From the NCBI RefSeq assembly GCF_000003815.2, contig NC_049983.1, forward strand, positions 536,524 through 596,523: DNA of 60,000 bases, read 5' to 3'. The position numbers and the translations under genes were made by a program. Shown here in pieces: positions 42,701 through 57,600 of this stretch. The notes beneath the pieces were generated by a model. It was given only the letters and a program-made list of their open reading frames with translations. It searched no databases and was not told the origin of the DNA. This DNA is from Branchiostoma floridae. Lineage: Eukaryota > Chordata > Leptocardii > Amphioxiformes > Branchiostomatidae. The first letter of the stretch is position 1, and each line of letters begins with the position of its first letter.

Positions 42701-45700
42701 GTCTGGCATCCTGGCGAAAGAAATTGTGAGTTAATGAATGAATAATTCAGTGGGAAAATACATGCATAGTGAACACAATAGTTTCATTCCCGATCATTGA
42801 ATGTCCACGGGGGACAGAAATAGGGGTTGAACTGAGTTATTTCCTGGCGGAGTGGTTCAATCCCTATGTTCTAAATCCCAGGAAACTCAATGTGAATGGT
42901 TCCTGTATTGAATGCATGTTCCAACACAACAAGGCAGCGGGGAGGTATAGCGATGGTTGGCAAATGCACACCCTTTGACCGGCTATACTTCTTGCCTAGT
43001 CTGTGTAACCAAGGAGGTTGAAACTGTTTCAACCTCCTTGGTGTAACACAAACTCCGCTGTCCAGGGCTCTAACTGGCCCCTCCCCGCGGGGGCCGGCAG
43101 ATGTTTGGAGGGCTGCTATAAGCGAGATTTAATCAGGCTACTTCTTGGCCAGTTTTGCACCGTAGGATCTGCTTGGAGATTATCATTTTCATTGGATTTC
43201 CTGGGACTTCGTATAAACATGGGGACTTCCCTTCCGAACATAAGGCGGTCAAAAGGTTTTTCAGGATGTGACTCACTACGCAAGGTTGTGCCTTCTCAAA
43301 ACTCTGTTTTTAAACTATTTGCGCATGCAACAGTGTGAATGAAATTAATGTGATGGCATGATTTAATTTTTTTTACTTAGTATTAGTATTATTAAAATCA
43401 AACTATACTTCAAACTACGAACAAAATCTTCATTCTAAAATTCTGAGTTTTCTCATGACAGATTTTTGAATAAATTATCGGTGTCAACTTGACAGATTTT
43501 CGTGCCCCAGGTATTCTAAGTATGCACATAACGAAAAAATGTGATTCGTTGTATGCAGAATTCCGGCACCCCTTTATTGTGTTATATTTATTTATTTATT
43601 CAGGGTATTATTGTGTTAATTGGTTACGATTATCGGGAAACGAAAGAACACTTTTAGAGGACGCATAAAACTTTTGAACGTTGGCTTTCTGTAGCACTGT
43701 TACCAACCTGCAAGCTATGCCTGAATACTATTTCACTTCATTTTTATATGAATTTTTTTCAGGTTCGTCATCCTTGTCAGGGAGGATCTAGAAGTAAGAC
43801 CACAGCGACCAAACCAACATTCAAGGTATTCAGAGCTTCTTACAATTTCATGCATGTAGAGCTCACAGTTGTCTTGTGAGACAACCTACCACAGACTAGT
43901 CTGTGTAACGCAAACTCCGCTATACGGAGCTTGTAGCCTCCTCCGCGCGGCAATGTACGACGGGCCTGAGAAGCGCGATTAAATCAGGGTAACCGCAGAC
44001 TTGCAGCGGCTACCAAAATAGATGCCACGGGGGTCCTTTCTCTATAGACTATTGTGTTGTGATTACCTCCTGGTTTTTTCAATCAAACTTTTAAAGTGAG
44101 TCTTATTTTGGGCCTCAAATTGAGGCTGCACAGTCAAATCCAGTGGGATTGAGTCGCACGACCCTCTCTTCCAAGAAAGTCTTTGTAAAGCAAAGTCCGT
44201 GGGTATAACGGGTAATAGCATGCAGGTTGGGCGTCGCGAATATTTAGGAACACTGCATATTTTGGCATGAAGGACATCGCTCTACTATAAAACTCGGTTT
44301 TCCACGAACCCATAGGCCCTCTCGCTTATTACATCAAATCGCTGAACAAAGGATAACACCTCTTTGATATTTGTCGCATAACAGTTACAGACTAATTGCG
44401 GCTGCACGTCTGGGGCTGTCTGAGTCAACTAACATTTAGTGACAGGACGATCATCATAACAGCTTCCATACACTTTACAAAACCGTACATTTTCGCCCCT
44501 CTTAGAAAAAACATATCAATCGGAAACGTATTGAATGGACACGCACTACTAGTTCTAGTAGTTGTCGGCGCAAGGTCTCATGACGTTTGCGACACATCCT
44601 GCGTCTTCCACCGACAGCTTACGTTTGAATCTTCATACTAATCGACATAAGCACTTTTAACCGAAAGATGACGTCGCAGCCTCACCCTATCACTTCCAGC
44701 AAGGGCGTTTTATACGTCCTTGCTTCCAGCAATGATTGCTTCCACTAGAACATTGCGTGGCAATCGCCACACGCAAAGCACGCCACCCTGATCTTCATGT
44801 CTCCAAATCGGCCGCGTGCGGCGATGTTTATTTGTCGCACAGCTTGGAATGGTTAGGGCGTCTCCACGAAAACATGCAAAATTTGGCATTCGTAAGCCTA
44901 TTTTTGAAATTGAATATGCCATATCTAACTTAAGTAAGCTTACTGAAATGCAGTTTCATGTCACGAAATTCATCTTGCTTTGGACGGAGCTGGTGAATTT
45001 TTCCCTTCCCAGCAAGTAAATTTCCGTTCCTCCTGGGACGGAGGGACTGGTCCTAGAGACAGCCCTGATTCTGAGGCAGGGTGGCGGCCACCCTGTCTTA
45101 TTCCCTCTCGCAGCGGAATTCCAAAAGAAACAGGGAGTCAACATCCTACCTATTTTTACAACAGTGCCTGACCAAACCGTGATGAGGGATGCTTCACAAA
45201 TAGTTTGACCAAAAACTGATCGAAAGTAACCAGTCAGTAATAAGATAGTACCAATAAACAACGAGCAGCGACTGTCTTTGTTTAGGCCCCCTTTCCACTA
45301 GACGGCGAACGGGCTGCGCTCTCACTGCGACCTAAGTAGGATATGTGTAACCTTCCAATTAGTCAATCAATCAAGTTTTATTTTTGTACACATGAACAAT
45401 TGATTAGACTGACTGGCAATTGTTAACCATAAACCCCTATTGATTTTTAATCAATACAAGACGCATTACAAAATAGAAAGCCCCATAACAACAACTAAAA
45501 AATTGAAAAAAAAAATAACAACCGGAGCCTAACCTCTGCTTAGAGAATAGTGAAGTGCGGGTACCCTGGTGTTGGCGCGTGCCGACACGCCCGTCATGCC
45601 AGAACGATAGACAGCGCTAATCTCCAAGCAGATCTTATGGGGGCATGAGATAGCATCATAAGGCTGGGGAAGAAGTTTAGTCGGCAGAGGAGTTTCATTG

Positions 45701-48700
45701 GCGACCGCGAAGTTCAAGAATCCAAGTGAATAAGATTAGTAAAGATGACAAGTTGCAAACAAGAAAACCTGACACAAAATATACATTTACATAACAACTA
45801 GACAATATAAGGCGTTATTTGTGCGCAACTCAATGACCTAGTCGATACGTTGTCTTCGTCTATTCTAGTGATCTCTGGGGAAAGCCCCTACTGTGAACTG
45901 GCGCGGCTCGCCGCGTTTGTCCCAAATTCTGGCTCGGAAAGGTTGTAAAACTATCATCCCAGCCAGTTTTCACGTAGGAGTAACCCGTTGCTGTCAATGG
46001 ACGATAATTTCCTTGGCCGTTCTGAAGTGCGGACCCCGTGGTGTAGGCGCGTGCCCTCACGCCCCCCTCATTAAGCCTGCTTTACAATTCATACGGACGC
46101 CGGCCGAATTTGTAGCTCGGTCAGAGTTCGCCGAATCTCAACATCGCCCGAGTATCGGCTGCATTTTTCGCTGAAAATCTGACCCCTTTACAAATTTACG
46201 GAGCCCGTCAGACGTCCGTCCTACACAACTGATTATAATTTGTTAATGAGATTGTACTATGTCTTGAACATGGACGAAGTCAGCACTAACTTACCTTGCA
46301 AAAAGCCAATATTTGTGTAAGATTTAATTTCTGAGTTGCGGGATATATGTAGGACATGAGTGGAGTGGACAGGCACACTGAAAACAATAATGTTAACAGG
46401 AATGTTGTGATACACCAATCCTAAAACTACCACAAGAGCCACAAGATGAACAGACCAGTCTTATTGACGATGATGCAATAATTTTGACAAAGCTGAAATC
46501 GGGCGAATCTCGGGCGAACCATGAGCGAACCTTGAGCGAAGGCCGGCAAAGGCCGTCCAACTTTCAGACAGGAAGCCTTCAGACATGAAGAATATATGAT
46601 CTCACACATACAAACCTACAGCAAAAAAAATGAATTGGAAGTACTGTCTTGGTGTCCAATTGCCTTGTATTTTATAAAAGGCACGCAGCTTTCTTAGAAA
46701 CGTTCGTACAGTAGTCTTCATTTGTCTTATATTTCGGACCAAACTGTTTAGTACCTGTTCAACACAGGTGTCAAATTGATTTGGTGACAGTTAAAATTCT
46801 GCCGGAGCCCTCCCAAGCTCCCAGCGACACCAGCACAACGATCGCCCAGAAACTCTGCGCTCGCCCAAAGCCCGCCAAACTTGTTAAAAGTCGGACGGAA
46901 TATCATCCTATTATTGCAGGAAGCCCGGACGAGTCTGGCGCGAGTCCGAAAAAAGAGAGTCAAAAACCGTCGGGTTGCCGCCCGAGTATTGGCCAAGTCT
47001 TGCTAATTGTCCATTGCTCGGACAAGCTCCGGTCGAGCTACAGGCAACCCATTGACAAGCTCTACGAACTCAACGCTCGCCGCCGAGGCCTTGCTGAAAT
47101 TAAGCACAGCTGCAAGTGCCCCGCAAACGCCGGCCGAGCTGCTAAAAATCGGTCGAGGCCCGCATAATCGCCAAAACGCTGGTCATACTCCGGCCGAAAA
47201 TGTCCATTTGGAGCTCGCCAACAACTCGGCCGAGCTAAATTCTTGATTTGTAAAGGGGGCTTTAGCACGTATTGAAAACGGCTCACTTTCACCAAATACT
47301 TCATTTCACTTACTGCGAACTAATTCATGGGGTCATTGTGTCCACATCAGGATCATAAACAATGACTCAAGTACCTAAAAACAACCTAAGCCTTGTCAGA
47401 GAATTAAACTGGATATTATATTTTGCGTGATATTGGCATGGTCCCGATATCTTAGTCCCACAAGCAAGCGCCCACGTTCCTCAACAGATCGTTGTTGTGC
47501 CGAAGTTCAGCCGCTCAGTTTCGCACATCCTTTGAAACTATAGCTAGCCTTACCCAACTTAAGTCGGATAGTTCAAATTCATTGCCATTTACAAAAGATA
47601 CCTTTCATCCCTTTTCCATACATCATATCGCCTACCTGCTTCCTTATATGCATTTTAGTTTATAATGCATTATGTTGCAATGACTTTGTGTACATGAGCT
47701 ACGTATATGTGTGTAATTGAGTGATCACTGCAACTGTTTCCAAAGTTTTCAGTCGTAGGTAGCTAGTGTATAAGCGCTAAATCCTAAATCCGTTGTAACT
47801 TTAATTTTCAGAACAACTGGTGATTCGACTCTTCATGGCGAGGAGACACGTGACTGCGGAGGCGCTTGCAACTGTCACAATTTCACGTCAAACAAAGAGG
47901 AGAACTGTGATCTTCCAGTGGGTCGCATCAAAGATGCTATTCGATCAAAACGTGCGGTCGCTGACGATGTGCCGTCTTGAGTGCCGTTCAAAAGGAATTG
48001 GAACCTTTTGCATGGACCGAGACCCCGCGCAGCAAGATTCTCCAACACGTCACCTGCACGCTTGAATCCTCCCCACTGCGACCGATGCCCCGTTCTCGCG
48101 CACTGTCTAAACCGTCCCCATTGCAACCTTTATATTACGACAAGTACATGTGACTGCGGTTTGACTACATTTTCCCACGAACAATAGATTCAATGGCTTA
48201 ATCATATTGTGCTAGGGTACTGTCATATGATATTTGTAACACCATAATTCTTGAAATGTGTAGTCTCAGATGTCGTGAAGTTGTGATGCCACATGTTGCC
48301 AGTAGTCTCTGATTGTTCTTTCTCTCGTGTTCATGTTTGACCACTGAGTTTATATAATAGATACAAGTATAATCAAGCTAAATATGAACTCCAAAGGGTC
48401 CATCCCTCTGTACATTGCATAATTTGTATTGTAACCAGTATTTTTATGTGTTCAGTTGTATAGTTTTGCCCTTTTCCTTACCAATCAATACACCTAATTG
48501 AAATGGACTAAGAGTGCGTACTTTGCGTATGTATGTGTTTGTGATTGCTGATTATATTTACATATTTATATTTATATTTTTTCATTCATCCCAGCTACTG
48601 ACAGGACGACCGAGCAAACCTACTGGCATGCCCCAACTACTGGCAGGGCGATCGCCCCCAAGTACTAGCAGGGCGATCGCCCAAAACTACCAACAGGGCG

Positions 48701-51551
48701 ATCGCCTCCAACTACTAGCAGGGCGATCGCCCCCAACTACCAGCAGGGCGATCGCCCTCAAGTACTGACAGGGCGATCGCCCCAAATTACAGGCAGGGCG
48801 ACCACCCAAAGCTACCAACAGGGCGATCGCCCCGGAATACAGGCAGGGCGATCGCCCCCAAGTATCCTTCACTTTTGTGAAATCAAGACGACACGACTGG
48901 ACAATTCAGACTTTGTACGGGGCAATCGCCCCCACAAGTCATTATTTCCAGGACTTGAGTGTCTTGAAAAGTTGCATTCTAATCCAATATGGCTTGATTT
49001 TCATAAAATTTCGCACTGCGTTTTCTGATTTTCATGTCGAAAAAAAGGGAATAAAATAGATTTTCCTTTATTATTTTGGATTCTGTTAAAGGGATATGCA
49101 TTATCTTACTGTTATTATTACATTCCACTTACTGTTGATTACATAAAGTTGAACCAGATACACTCAAAGCTTTTGATTTCTTTAAGCCAGTATGGCCCAC
49201 CTCAGTTTTATAATACTTCGTTTTATTAAGGCTTTGTAAAATATTCATCATAACATGTAACATACATACACGATATGTGACAAAGTATATCTGTACAATC
49301 TACATGGACAAATGTGTATAGTAGGACATAATCTATTATCACTTTAGATAAAAGGACGCTTGGACAAGCCTATTCTGCTTCTGCCACGGGATTCTTTCTC
49401 ATGGAAAAAAATCACACTGCCAGGTTCTTGCTTCCTTTGTCCATTTGTTCCAAATGTACATATGCCGTAGTTACGTGAATGTAGGTTAAGAATTTCAGTT
49501 TGAATAATTCACTGTCTTGCATACTCACCGGAGCACCACATCCAGTACAGTCGTTGACCATACTCATGAAGCTCGGGCTGGGGAGAGTCTCTGTCGGCGT
49601 CAGGCTGTACTTGGGATAAGCTGCTGCCGTACAGTCGCTGACCGCGTCACTTGTCACGGTAGCCGAGATGATGATCCTCTCACAGCCCATGTGTGAACAG
49701 TAGTTATGGCCTTCTCTGTCGTAGTTAGCGCGGACTTTCAGGAACAACAGACTGTACAAAGATGAACGGCATACTGGTGGTATACGTTTGAAACATTACA
49801 CTCCAGGCAGAAAATCTAATACAGTTCATTTTTTTCTTGCTGCTGCAGCGCCGCCTACATCGGCTTTAACCCTATTCAGACCGGGCTTTTTTGGTCATCT
49901 CTGGACCGGGGGGGGGGGGGGGGGCTTTTGAGGCCCTCCACTTCTAAGTCCTCTAACTCTAAAACGACGTGCTGTAAGGTCACCAAATTTTCAGGACATT
50001 ATTTCGACATAATATCTGACAAGTATGTGATGTTTGACGTTACGTTAACGTAAGATGACGTCATTATGACGTCATCAATTTGATTACATTGGCCAAACCC
50101 ATGAAAAATGGGTATTCTCAGAAAACTTCAAGTTAGGCTGCAAAAATGTAACAAGTGCAGATAACAGAATAGTAATGTTTATTACGACTTGCGTTGCCAA
50201 TAGCAACATCAATGACGTCAATATGACGTCATAAAATGACGTCATGCACATCTAAGATACGAGTTGGGCTCCGCCATATTATATCCACCACCTTGAATCT
50301 TTAAAAATACTTTTTTTGCAACAAATAATCACAAAGGGCAATTGATATAGACTAAATTCATTCATTTAGATGNNNNNNNNNNNNNNNNNNNNNNNNNNNN
50401 NNNNNNNNNNNNNNNNNNNNNNNNNNNNNNNNNNNNNNNNNNNNNNNNNNNNNNNNNNNNNNNNNNNNNNNNNNNNNNNNNNNNNNNNNNNNNNNNNNNN
50501 NNNNNNNNNNNNNNNNNNNNNNNNNNNNNNNNNNNNNNNNNNNNNNNNNNNNNNNNNNNNNNNNNNNNNNNNNNNNNNNNNNNNNNNNNNNNNNNNNNNN
50601 NNNNNNNNNNNNNNNNNNNNNNNNNNNNNNNNNNNNNNNNNNNNNNNNNNNNNNNNNNNNNNNNNNNNNNNNNNNNNNNGTCAAACTTCGTAAAATTGTT
50701 GTCAACAATATTTTAGGAAAACTCATGAAATTTGGTGGCTCTAGCGTAAGCCGTTCTGGCGTTATAGGACATCGAAGTTAGCGCGGGCCTCAAAAGCCCC
50801 CCCCCCCCCCCCCCCCCCGGTCTGAATAGGGTTAAGTAGCACCAAGAAGTAGTTTCATGTCATTCCACCCTGACGATGGTGTCTGATAGACGTCAAAACG
50901 TTGGAAGTAAGTACTCCCTGGCTGTGCCTAAAGAACCTTTCCACATGAGTTCATTTTAACAGTTACCGTAACGCTTTCAGTACGATGAGCATCTCATCAA
51001 AGTAAATGCAACAAGCTTGCCAGACTTGAAACGTTTTATCACCGACAATTACAAAGACTGTATTGCATTTTATGCATCGTTTGGGTACCTGCATCAAGTT
51101 AAATAGCAAGAGAATAAAAGGAAAATATGCTTTGCTTTATCTAAGGCTCTCTCCTCTTACCCTGTGCTTTCCTCGAAGTAGTAGAGTTTGCCATCACCAC
51201 TATCAATCTCAGCAAGGCTTGAGACAGGACTGACGTCCTCTTCGTGCACGACGGTGTCTGGGACACGCGTCTGCAATTGGTACTTCACCTGGAAGGTGGT
51301 TCCTGGCGGGTAACAGAAGCCCACTCGGACCCAGTCGCCACTGCAATAAAATATCTAATACACTTAGCAAGCTTAACGGTTCCGAATACGCGAGTGCAGC
51401 GACAGGAATTATGGGTAATATGTCAAAGTTGAAGGCCCCTGAGACATACTCAAAATTAACGTTTCGACATTGTTATGCAATGCGAGAAAATGGTCGAGAC
51501 GAAAACTGTTTACAAGTCAGGGTCCCTCACGTTTGACATGTTACCTGTCGC

Positions 51552-51610
<59 letters not shown>

Positions 51611-54600
51611 GTACTCGGAACCATGAACGTGCTCATTCTCATGAAGGATCATATGTCCTCTACTACAGTTAAAAATTATCCAACGTAGTCATATGACCTG
51701 GTCGGAAATGTGACGTCGAAAGCTGGTCTTATGTGTTTGCATTTTCTGTCGTGGAAATTGGAAACAAAAAGGCGAACCAACCTGTCAAAGTTTATAGGGT
51801 AGACGGTTATTTCCTCTGGAGCCTTTCCATCCCAATGGACGGTGTAGGACTTGTCTAGCATCACTACGGGCATGTAGTACTTTGTCTGCCCTGGAGTTTT
51901 CAGAGTAACTGGTGTATCCGGATACTCGTCACGGTACATCGACATCTTGTTCCTCTGATGGTTGGGATTGATGAACAACTGTGGAGAAGAATACGTTTGT
52001 AAGTGGCTGTATTCTCCCCATACTGCCAGAATATATCTGTCTTTGAGTGACAGATATTGAAGAGTACAAACTACATAATACCAGCTACCGGACATATTTA
52101 TTTAGGGTCTAGGCCAAACGCCCTGTAACATTGGAGTCAAAGCACCACCAACTGACAAAGGGTCAAGACATTTTAGTGAAGTGGTGATGGTGTTGTGTTG
52201 TGAACTGCTGGGCCCGGGTTAGATTCTCGGGAGCCAGGAGACTGTTTCTGTTGTTTTAACCGTACGCTTATGCCACGTCGGCGTAACATTTTAAATGTCT
52301 TTTGTACCAACCGATGCGTATTCTCCACGACAGACGTAACCGATCCAATCCGGTTTCTCCACACAGCCGGGGTTCCTGACCAGGTAGTTGTCCGGCCCGA
52401 CTATGTAGCTGTCCGGGTAGCCGGTGAGGCTCCCGTCCAGGTCGTGCAGAATGTTAGTCTTGTCTCCGTCTCTGTTGTGATTACCAAAGCCTGATATGCC
52501 TGCCGCGCCCAAGAACATGCGACTTTGAACCTGATGAGGAAATTAGACGAATGAAAACATCTTTATCATACAAATATTAAGCAATTCTTTATCAAGGAAA
52601 AGGGCCTTAGTTCCACATAAACGGTCTAGTCTACCGAGCAATATATTTCATTAGGTGTGTTCTTCAACATCTTGTTTTTCGACTTTTTAATTGATATTTA
52701 TATTTTACAACATCAAATCGGCATTTTTTTTGCTAATTTTGCACCTGCTTCGTACGATTTATTGTATGGCTCCAAACGTTTGTGGAAACGAATAGACTTG
52801 ATAAATGTACTTATTCCATATGTATAATCAGATCCATTTAACATTATAGTACATGCCATTAACTGTAGAACATACGTTACAAATGGGTGACGAGTAAATC
52901 ATCGACGTACATGTTCAAACTTGGACCTTGTAATGTTGTTCTTTGGCGTGTTTTGCCAGCCATTCGTAGTATGGAACCCAATGGCGCTGCTCCACCGGTC
53001 GGCCTCGGGTACTTTGGCGTACCTCTTGAAAGTACAGCTGTCCGCGAAGATGGGACCATCGTACACATCAAGGCCTCGCATTTTGTTCGCTCTGCAAGCG
53101 AGTTATCAAGGTTGAAATTTCTGAATTTAGATATTAAAATGACCACGGCTTGTGATAAGAGAGTAAGATCCCAATTGCACGTCAGGGATGTAGCCCCAGC
53201 TAGGATCCAAAGCCTCAGATTTGCTCATTTTGACTGCTGGATACCGGCGGACAGCCCTCGAATAGGTCCCGGCGTCTGATTTTTTACCTTATTAGTGTGG
53301 CTGTTGTACATAGTTGCACAGCTCAATTCATTTCATTCACTTCGTTTTTCGTTCGTTTCTTTACTATTTTTTGCTCATCACCACCTGCCACACTAGCTGC
53401 ACCTTGTTTCGCAGTACGTGACGTGAAGCACTTTGTCCTATCCTGTATGGTGTAGATGTGGATGTATCTTATTTGGGCCCAAAACTGATAGACATCCCTT
53501 AAACGAGTGAATGAGTGGGTGTACTATTGCTACAGACAACTACTACATTAGCTCTGACAACAATACGGATGTCTGGAAATGTAAACTTACGTAGAGTAGG
53601 GCCAGGTCCTCTCCACCGGTTTGACACCTCCCATCCCCCAGGCCCTGGATCCGGTTTTCGTGCCCACGTTCTCACTCTCCCCGATAAAGATACTGTTCCA
53701 GATTTGCTGACTCGATCCCTCGTCGTTAGGGAATATCCCTTCACTACAAAGAGGAATTGGGTATGATGCGCTGATGCGCTTTACTAGTTCCCAAAAGGGG
53801 ACGAATGGATATTGGTTTTCTTGCTCTATCACTATGTTCCTATATGTTCCTAGTTATAGGAAATACATACATTTCTTATGTCATATGTATATATATGATA
53901 ATATGCTTTTAATTGTAGTCGGTTATCCTCATGATCGCTATTTTAATTCAATTATGTGTCTGTTCTTCAATGACTTACCTTGCCATCACCAGTCCTACCC
54001 CGTTATCGACAAACCTTGAAAACAGAGGGAAAAAATGTAATATCTTGAATCATTATGATTCTCTAATTCTCTAATGACAAACTCAACTCCCTCTTTCTCA
54101 AAGCAAAGAGCCGTGAAAATGCATATTGTACTTGTATCAATATCTTTATGAACGTATAATGATGTCGCGTATACGATCTTGGGGCCATCGAAAGTGTATC
54201 AAAATAAACTTACGCGCTCTTGTCAAACCAGATGTCCCCACCGCGGATCCAGGCACCCCATCCACGGTTCTTGAAGGCGGTGTACCCCACCAGCATGGCT
54301 GGAACACGGGGCTGCAGCAGGTCCGAGTTCTGGTGAGGCTTGTACCTATGCCGGACAGGAAGACATTACCGTTTGATTATTTACGTAAATGTAAGTAAAT
54401 ACATAGAGAGAGATGCTAGACGTACTCAGCCTAAAATCTTTATATGGCAACAACTGAACAAATGGTCACATAAACACATGCGCTGCCGATGAGCCTAATA
54501 AGAAAGCTGGAAACGATTTTCCCATCTAAGTCCTAGCTAAGTTTCAGGAAGCAAAGGGGAGCAAATGTGAGTTCTGTTGAAGCGTGCAGGTACTTAATAG

Positions 54601-57600
54601 GAACTACAGCCTGTTTTAGTTAGCAGCTCTACAGCGCTTATTTTCTCATGAACACGGCCAACATGATTACCTCCCACCAGACTTGGACAAGAATTCGGAC
54701 GGAGAGGAAGCCGTTGCCGGTGTGGTCTTGACTCCGGCCTCTATCATCATCCCCTATGAAAATACACGAAACGTGTTCAACATTTACATGCTTATTTATT
54801 TTGCATTACGTCTGACGTAAAGCTCATGATCCCTACGGTATTTCACACAATTCGCACTGTCCGGACTTAAATGTATCCGTTTCCAGTTTTAAACTCAACG
54901 TAGCCACAACTACAGACAATAATGAAACATTTTTATCTTTGCCATATAACTATATGCACTAAGATGATCACCATCCAACTATCGCCACCTATCGTCACCT
55001 ATGTATTACGATAGTTATGAGGTTAATGAGAGAACCTGTAGTCTGTAGGTTCTGAAACACAAATTAGCAGTAAGTTATGTGATGACAGTTAAAAGAACAA
55101 TACTTGTCCATTAGAGTGTGCCCTGTTGTTGTAGAACCGTCCCATGGGAGAGTACGATGACTGTAAAGGTGGAAGTGATCCCGCTGACAGACCTGTCGGC
55201 TCGTGATGGAAGAGGTACCAGATACCAACGCCCTGTGAACGCATAAAACAATGCATTAGCATAGAATGGAAATATTGTCAAATAGTGAACTTTTACCAAT
55301 TTTAAACTGCCATTTCTAAATCATTAGTAATGGTATGGGTAGAGCAACATCTTATAAAGCTGTAATGCTATAGCCAATGTGGTGGCTCCAGATACTAGTT
55401 AGTAGGCAGAGACTGCCACATTTGGTTCACTTCTCGAGCCACATTGAGAGAAAAATGACGTTATAGATGCGGTACATTGATTTATTCCTGAACAAAGACT
55501 GGTCGTCTACAGACAATAAGATGCCAAATTTGATTTAACTGTAATCTTCGTAAGACGTCCAGTTGAACATTTACTGTAAGCTTGCTAAATGGGATTGTGA
55601 TGACTTAAAACATACCTGGGTGCCGGCAGCGGCGTTGTTGATGAGATCGTTGTTAGGATGGGAGATCCAAAACGTGGTTAACATCCTAGATGTAAAGAAT
55701 AGAAATATAGGACTATAAATAGATTTTTCTTAAATAGCCCATGTTCATTAGAATCTAGTTCAGATCTTACGGGCGACATTTTTAAAATAATGATTATCCC
55801 TACTTTATTGCAATCTTTATACAACACAGTACATAGTAATCATAAAATGTTTCCTACAGGCAGTCCGAATAGGGGTTGGGAGTGTAATCGCCGTACACCC
55901 CATCCAGTATGTTCCGGCACATGTTAACGTCCCTGTCAGTTGGCAGCTGGGTGCCGTATCGGGTCGACAGGCCGAGGTTGTGGTCCAGCACGTTACGTTG
56001 TTCCGCTCCGTCCTCAAGGAAATAGCAATGGCCGAGGGTCTCGTAACCAACAGTGTCTTGGACCTGATAACAAAAAGTAACAATCAATGGAAAACTCATT
56101 TGCGTTGGTAGAACAAGTTGTTGAGCAAGTTAGTCGATCTCTTTAACCTTCATCGAATGTCTGATTCATTGCAATTAATTTCCGGAAAACGGAAATGTGA
56201 TGACGTCAGAAGTGAATCAAATATGGCAGGAAGACAGCGCAGTCAATCAGACATCCGATGAAAGACGGCGAGATCAACTAAAATTAATAAATGGATGTTC
56301 CCATTGCGATATACAAAATTAAAATTATAGGCAGAGTTACTTTTTGTGCTTTCTACATTTATCACCTGAACCCAAATTTAAGAGGTGGTCGTCTAAGGAT
56401 ACAGCCACTGGCATCGTCGGCCCACAGGTATCTTCATAAACAACTGAAAGAAAGACTAACCAGCAACCCGTTGGTGCCATGGATGGTCACACAGCGGGAG
56501 AAGCAGTGGTGAATGGACAGCTCTCGGACGTACGTTGGGCGACTGTAGCATCCTTTCTCGTCCACATCTCCCGTCATGTGGAAGTGGACAGGATATCTGC
56601 CCAGGATCTGCTGACCCATGCGGGTGAACTCGATACCGGACAAGTGGACGTTTTTGAAATGTTTCAGAACCTGTAAAAGTAGTCTAAAATATTTCAAAAC
56701 GTTTTCCCCTGAATGAAAATATTCAAATTCCTTAGTCCGCTTGAAACTAGCTCTTCATACTATTAGAATCATTTGAAACAAAAAAGAAAGGTTACACCGT
56801 TGCACCTTTTACGTAGTTAAAGAGTAAGGCTTACCTTCAAGTGCCCTCCATATGTGTCAAAGTCGAAGAACTGACATTTGTTGTCCCCGTAGCAGCTGTC
56901 CTCTACCTCCCCCTGGAACTTGATGTTCCTGGTCAATAGACCGACCTCTCCCCGCAAGTCTACTTCATCAGAGATTTCACCGAAGTGCATGTAGCCGATC
57001 TCACCTATACGGCAGCATAATGTACCTTTGGTTACTGCTAATCAGTGCTTAACTGCATGTGCATCCATGTAGCCATTTTGGGGACAGTTAACACATACCA
57101 GTATTGTTGTATTTTTGAACGTTTTACTACAAAAATGTCCGTAAAGAAATGGAGAGAGAGAGCAAAAAGAAATCACCACTTCGAATTCGTACCGCTGATT
57201 TTGACCTGATGGTTGGAGCACTCCTGACACGGCAGCAGCTGGAACTCCTCTGCCTGTTCCATGTTGTAGTCCGTACTGGCCAGCACGATGTGGTCTCCAG
57301 GCAGCCAGGAACTGACGTCGTCCTTCAGGTTGATGACGTACCCATCGTCATGGCGACCAACAGAAAATGTGCACCGAGCTGAACCTGGAGTATAATGACA
57401 AACGACGTTTGATATGGTGAAGCATGAACGCCCCAAACCAGTTTCCCATTTCTAGTCGCTACCATGCATGCTTCTCGGATCACCGGCCCCTAGCATACTA
57501 TTTCCTCTAGTTATCCAATTGATATTTCTACTTTTTGGCCAGTGCTAAGCAGAGCCTGGTAAAGGCTTCTTTATTTTCTCAAACCCTACACACCTACAAT

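Larger units (their letters stand above)
32598..49088. mobile_element. 16.5-kb long-inverted-repeat (fold-back type) insertion in gene B intron
   Basis: Left end aacagaatccaaaataataa is repeated inverted at the right end (49069-49088), and the two arms stay homologous for about 2.9 kb (32598-35482 against 45404-49088). Directly outside lies AAAG on the left (32594-32597) and AAAG on the right (49089-49092), a likely 4-base target duplication. The same intron of gene A (near 10050-10090) reads through without it. The 9.9-kb middle holds a nested fold-back element, MITEs and exon-like fragments. No transposase recognised. Two N gaps fall inside. Confidence 0.85.
45404..49088. repeat. Right arm of the giant inverted repeat
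   Basis: Mirror image of the left arm, roughly 85 percent alike by eye, with an extra 1188-base element at 46074-47261. Confidence 0.85.
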
